Below are positions 31,863 to 32,754 of a stretch of DNA of 32,754 bases, one piece after another (within the stretch, counting starts at the first letter, position 1; every line of letters starts with the position of its first letter). Origin of the DNA: Acidobacteriota bacterium (lineage in GTDB: Bacteria > Acidobacteriota > Terriglobia > Bryobacterales > Bryobacteraceae); assembly GCA_026394015.1 (NCBI GenBank), contig JAPKZA010000437.1, forward strand, positions 1 to 32,754, written 5' to 3'. The notes beneath the pieces are model-generated. The model was not told the DNA's origin, made no database searches, and saw only the letters and a program-made list of their open reading frames with translations. The position numbers and the translations under genes were made by a program.

Positions 31863-32264
31863 ATGCGCACACTCGTCCTTCTCGCCGCCTCCCTTCTTCC
31901 CGCTTTTGCCGCGGACCCCAAACTCATCGAACGTGGCCGCTACCTCGTCGAGGATGTCGGAATGTGCGCCGACTGCCACACCCCCAAAACCGAGAAAGGT
32001 GAACTCGATCGGTCCAAATGGATGAAGGGAGCCGTGCTTGATTTCATGCCCATCGGCACACCGCCCCCGGGCTGGCACAAGACGTCCCCCGACCTCACCT
32101 CCACCAGCCGACTGTGGGCCAAATGGGGCGAACTGAGCATGTTGAAGTATCTCTCCACCGGCCTCGGCCCCAAGGGAACCCCGGCCGGGCCACCCATGCC
32201 GATGTACAAATTCAACAAGGCCGACGCCGAAGCCATCCTTGAGTATTTGAAGTCTCTCAAGTAA
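31863..32264 (+). CDS. Small secreted monohaem c-type cytochrome
   Basis: 133 residues with signal peptide MRTLVLLAASLLPAFAA, one haem motif CADCH (Cys35, Cys38, His39) and a candidate distal Met in GPPMPMYKFN. The KLIERGRYLVEDVGMCADCHT stretch resembles the cytochrome subunits of alcohol/aldose dehydrogenases. It would act as a periplasmic electron carrier. It starts 9 bp after the permease stop, so it may be in the same transcript, but the role is different in kind and the link may be only positional. Confidence 0.9.
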   Translation: MRTLVLLAASLLPAFAADPKLIERGRYLVEDVGMCADCHTPKTEKGELDRSKWMKGAVLDFMPIGTPPPGWHKTSPDLTSTSRLWAKWGELSMLKYLSTGLGPKGTPAGPPMPMYKFNKADAEAILEYLKSLK

Positions 32265-32283
32265 GCGCGATAGACTCGTGCGG

Positions 32284-32754
32284 ATGATCGCACGATTTCT
32301 AGCATTGGCCGCCGTCGCATTCGCGCTCCAGGCGCAGTCGCCGCACGCCGCCCCGATCGCCCGCGGTGGGGAACTGTTCGACAAGAACTGCACGGCGTGC
32401 CATGGAGCCCGCGCGCTGGGCGGACGCGCCCCCAATCTTACCCGCGGCGACTGGAAATCGGGCGGCAGCGACGAAGCCATTTTGCGCAATATCGTCAAAG
32501 GCATCGCCGGGACCCAAATGCCCGCCTTCCCCATGCCCGTCGAAGACGCGAAGGCCATCGTTGCCTATCTGCGTTCTCTCGAAGGGGCCAAGGCAGAAGC
32601 GGCATTCACCGGCAACCCCCTGGCTGGCGCGGCGATCTTCTTCGGCCAGGGACGTTGCGGCAACTGCCACATGGTGCAAGGCCGCGGTGGACGACTGGGC
32701 CCCGACCTGACGACCAGCGCGAAGGAACGGCGTCAGGACGACCTGCGCACCTCT
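32284..32754 (+). CDS. Secreted dihaem c-type cytochrome, N-terminal part, cut by window edge
   Basis: The frame is open for 157 codons to the right edge, with no stop. A signal peptide (MIARFLALAAVAFALQAQ) is followed by a cytochrome c domain with CTACH (36-40) and distal-type Met79 or Met84 (GTQMPAFPM), then the beginning of a second with CGNCH (125-129) and GPDLTTSAKERR. In relatives this tandem unit is often followed by further domains, such as a quinoprotein or membrane-associated dehydrogenase domain, which cannot be seen here. It starts 19 bp after the preceding cytochrome gene. Confidence 0.9.
   Translation, partial: MIARFLALAAVAFALQAQSPHAAPIARGGELFDKNCTACHGARALGGRAPNLTRGDWKSGGSDEAILRNIVKGIAGTQMPAFPMPVEDAKAIVAYLRSLEGAKAEAAFTGNPLAGAAIFFGQGRCGNCHMVQGRGGRLGPDLTTSAKERRQDDLRTS

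Overview
The window looks like chromosome of a GC-rich member of the Acidobacteriota, most like the Solibacter/Bryobacter branch. That placement is an inference from gene content: a PadR regulator paired with an ADOP-type MacB permease, a large Oar-like TonB-dependent receptor with an N-terminal carboxypeptidase-regulatory-like domain, a CehA/McbA-type PHP hydrolase, four secreted or membrane-anchored PQQ-like beta-propellers and CxxCH cytochromes. No rRNA, tRNA, IS element, phage gene or CRISPR array was seen.

Layout. 1-2.9 kb: PadR with an ADOP permease (cut by the left edge), then a TetR regulator divergent from the F420/NADP-type oxidoreductase it probably controls. 2.9-7.2 kb: a REC-GGDEF response regulator, a 412-bp gap with no convincing gene, then clpP run into an APC permease and a galactonate-dehydratase-like enolase-superfamily enzyme, closed by a 16-bp-stem terminator. 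7.2-12.1 kb: a glycine-rich RRM protein with its own promoter, a large TonB-dependent receptor, and a divergent beta-propeller protein. 12.1-14.8 kb: a four-gene minus-strand operon whose overlapping start/stop codons are preserved while three of the four genes carry disabling lesions (DUF2071, membrane methyltransferase, 4-TM/DoxX-like protein, BtaA/DUF3419-like transferase). 14.9-17.1 kb: a CehA/McbA metallohydrolase. 17.1-24.4 kb: a minus-strand operon of membrane-anchored beta-propeller, TonB receptor, two tandem beta-propellers with inserted EF-hands, and a nitroreductase. 24.4-32.75 kb: a tightly packed plus-strand operon of a LuxE/PaaK-like adenylating enzyme, an aldehyde-dehydrogenase-fold acyl reductase, a GT4 glycosyltransferase, an ABC ATPase and a 10-TM FtsX-type permease, followed by two c-type cytochrome genes, the last cut by the right edge.

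Working hypotheses. The 24.4-31.9 kb operon reads as an activate-reduce-glycosylate-transport unit: an acid is adenylated and reduced to an aldehyde, a glycosyltransferase acts on it or a partner, and the ABC pair moves the product in the envelope. I know of no named pathway with this set, so it is the best candidate here for an undescribed system. The 12.1-14.8 kb operon resembles a betaine-lipid-type membrane lipid module (BtaA-like plus methyltransferase) in decay.

At base-composition scale the plus strand is mostly G-rich left of about 17.8 kb and mostly C-rich right of it, whatever the gene direction. This is what a replication terminus, or the edge of an inversion, would produce. All functional calls are from reading translations by eye; no database search was possible.
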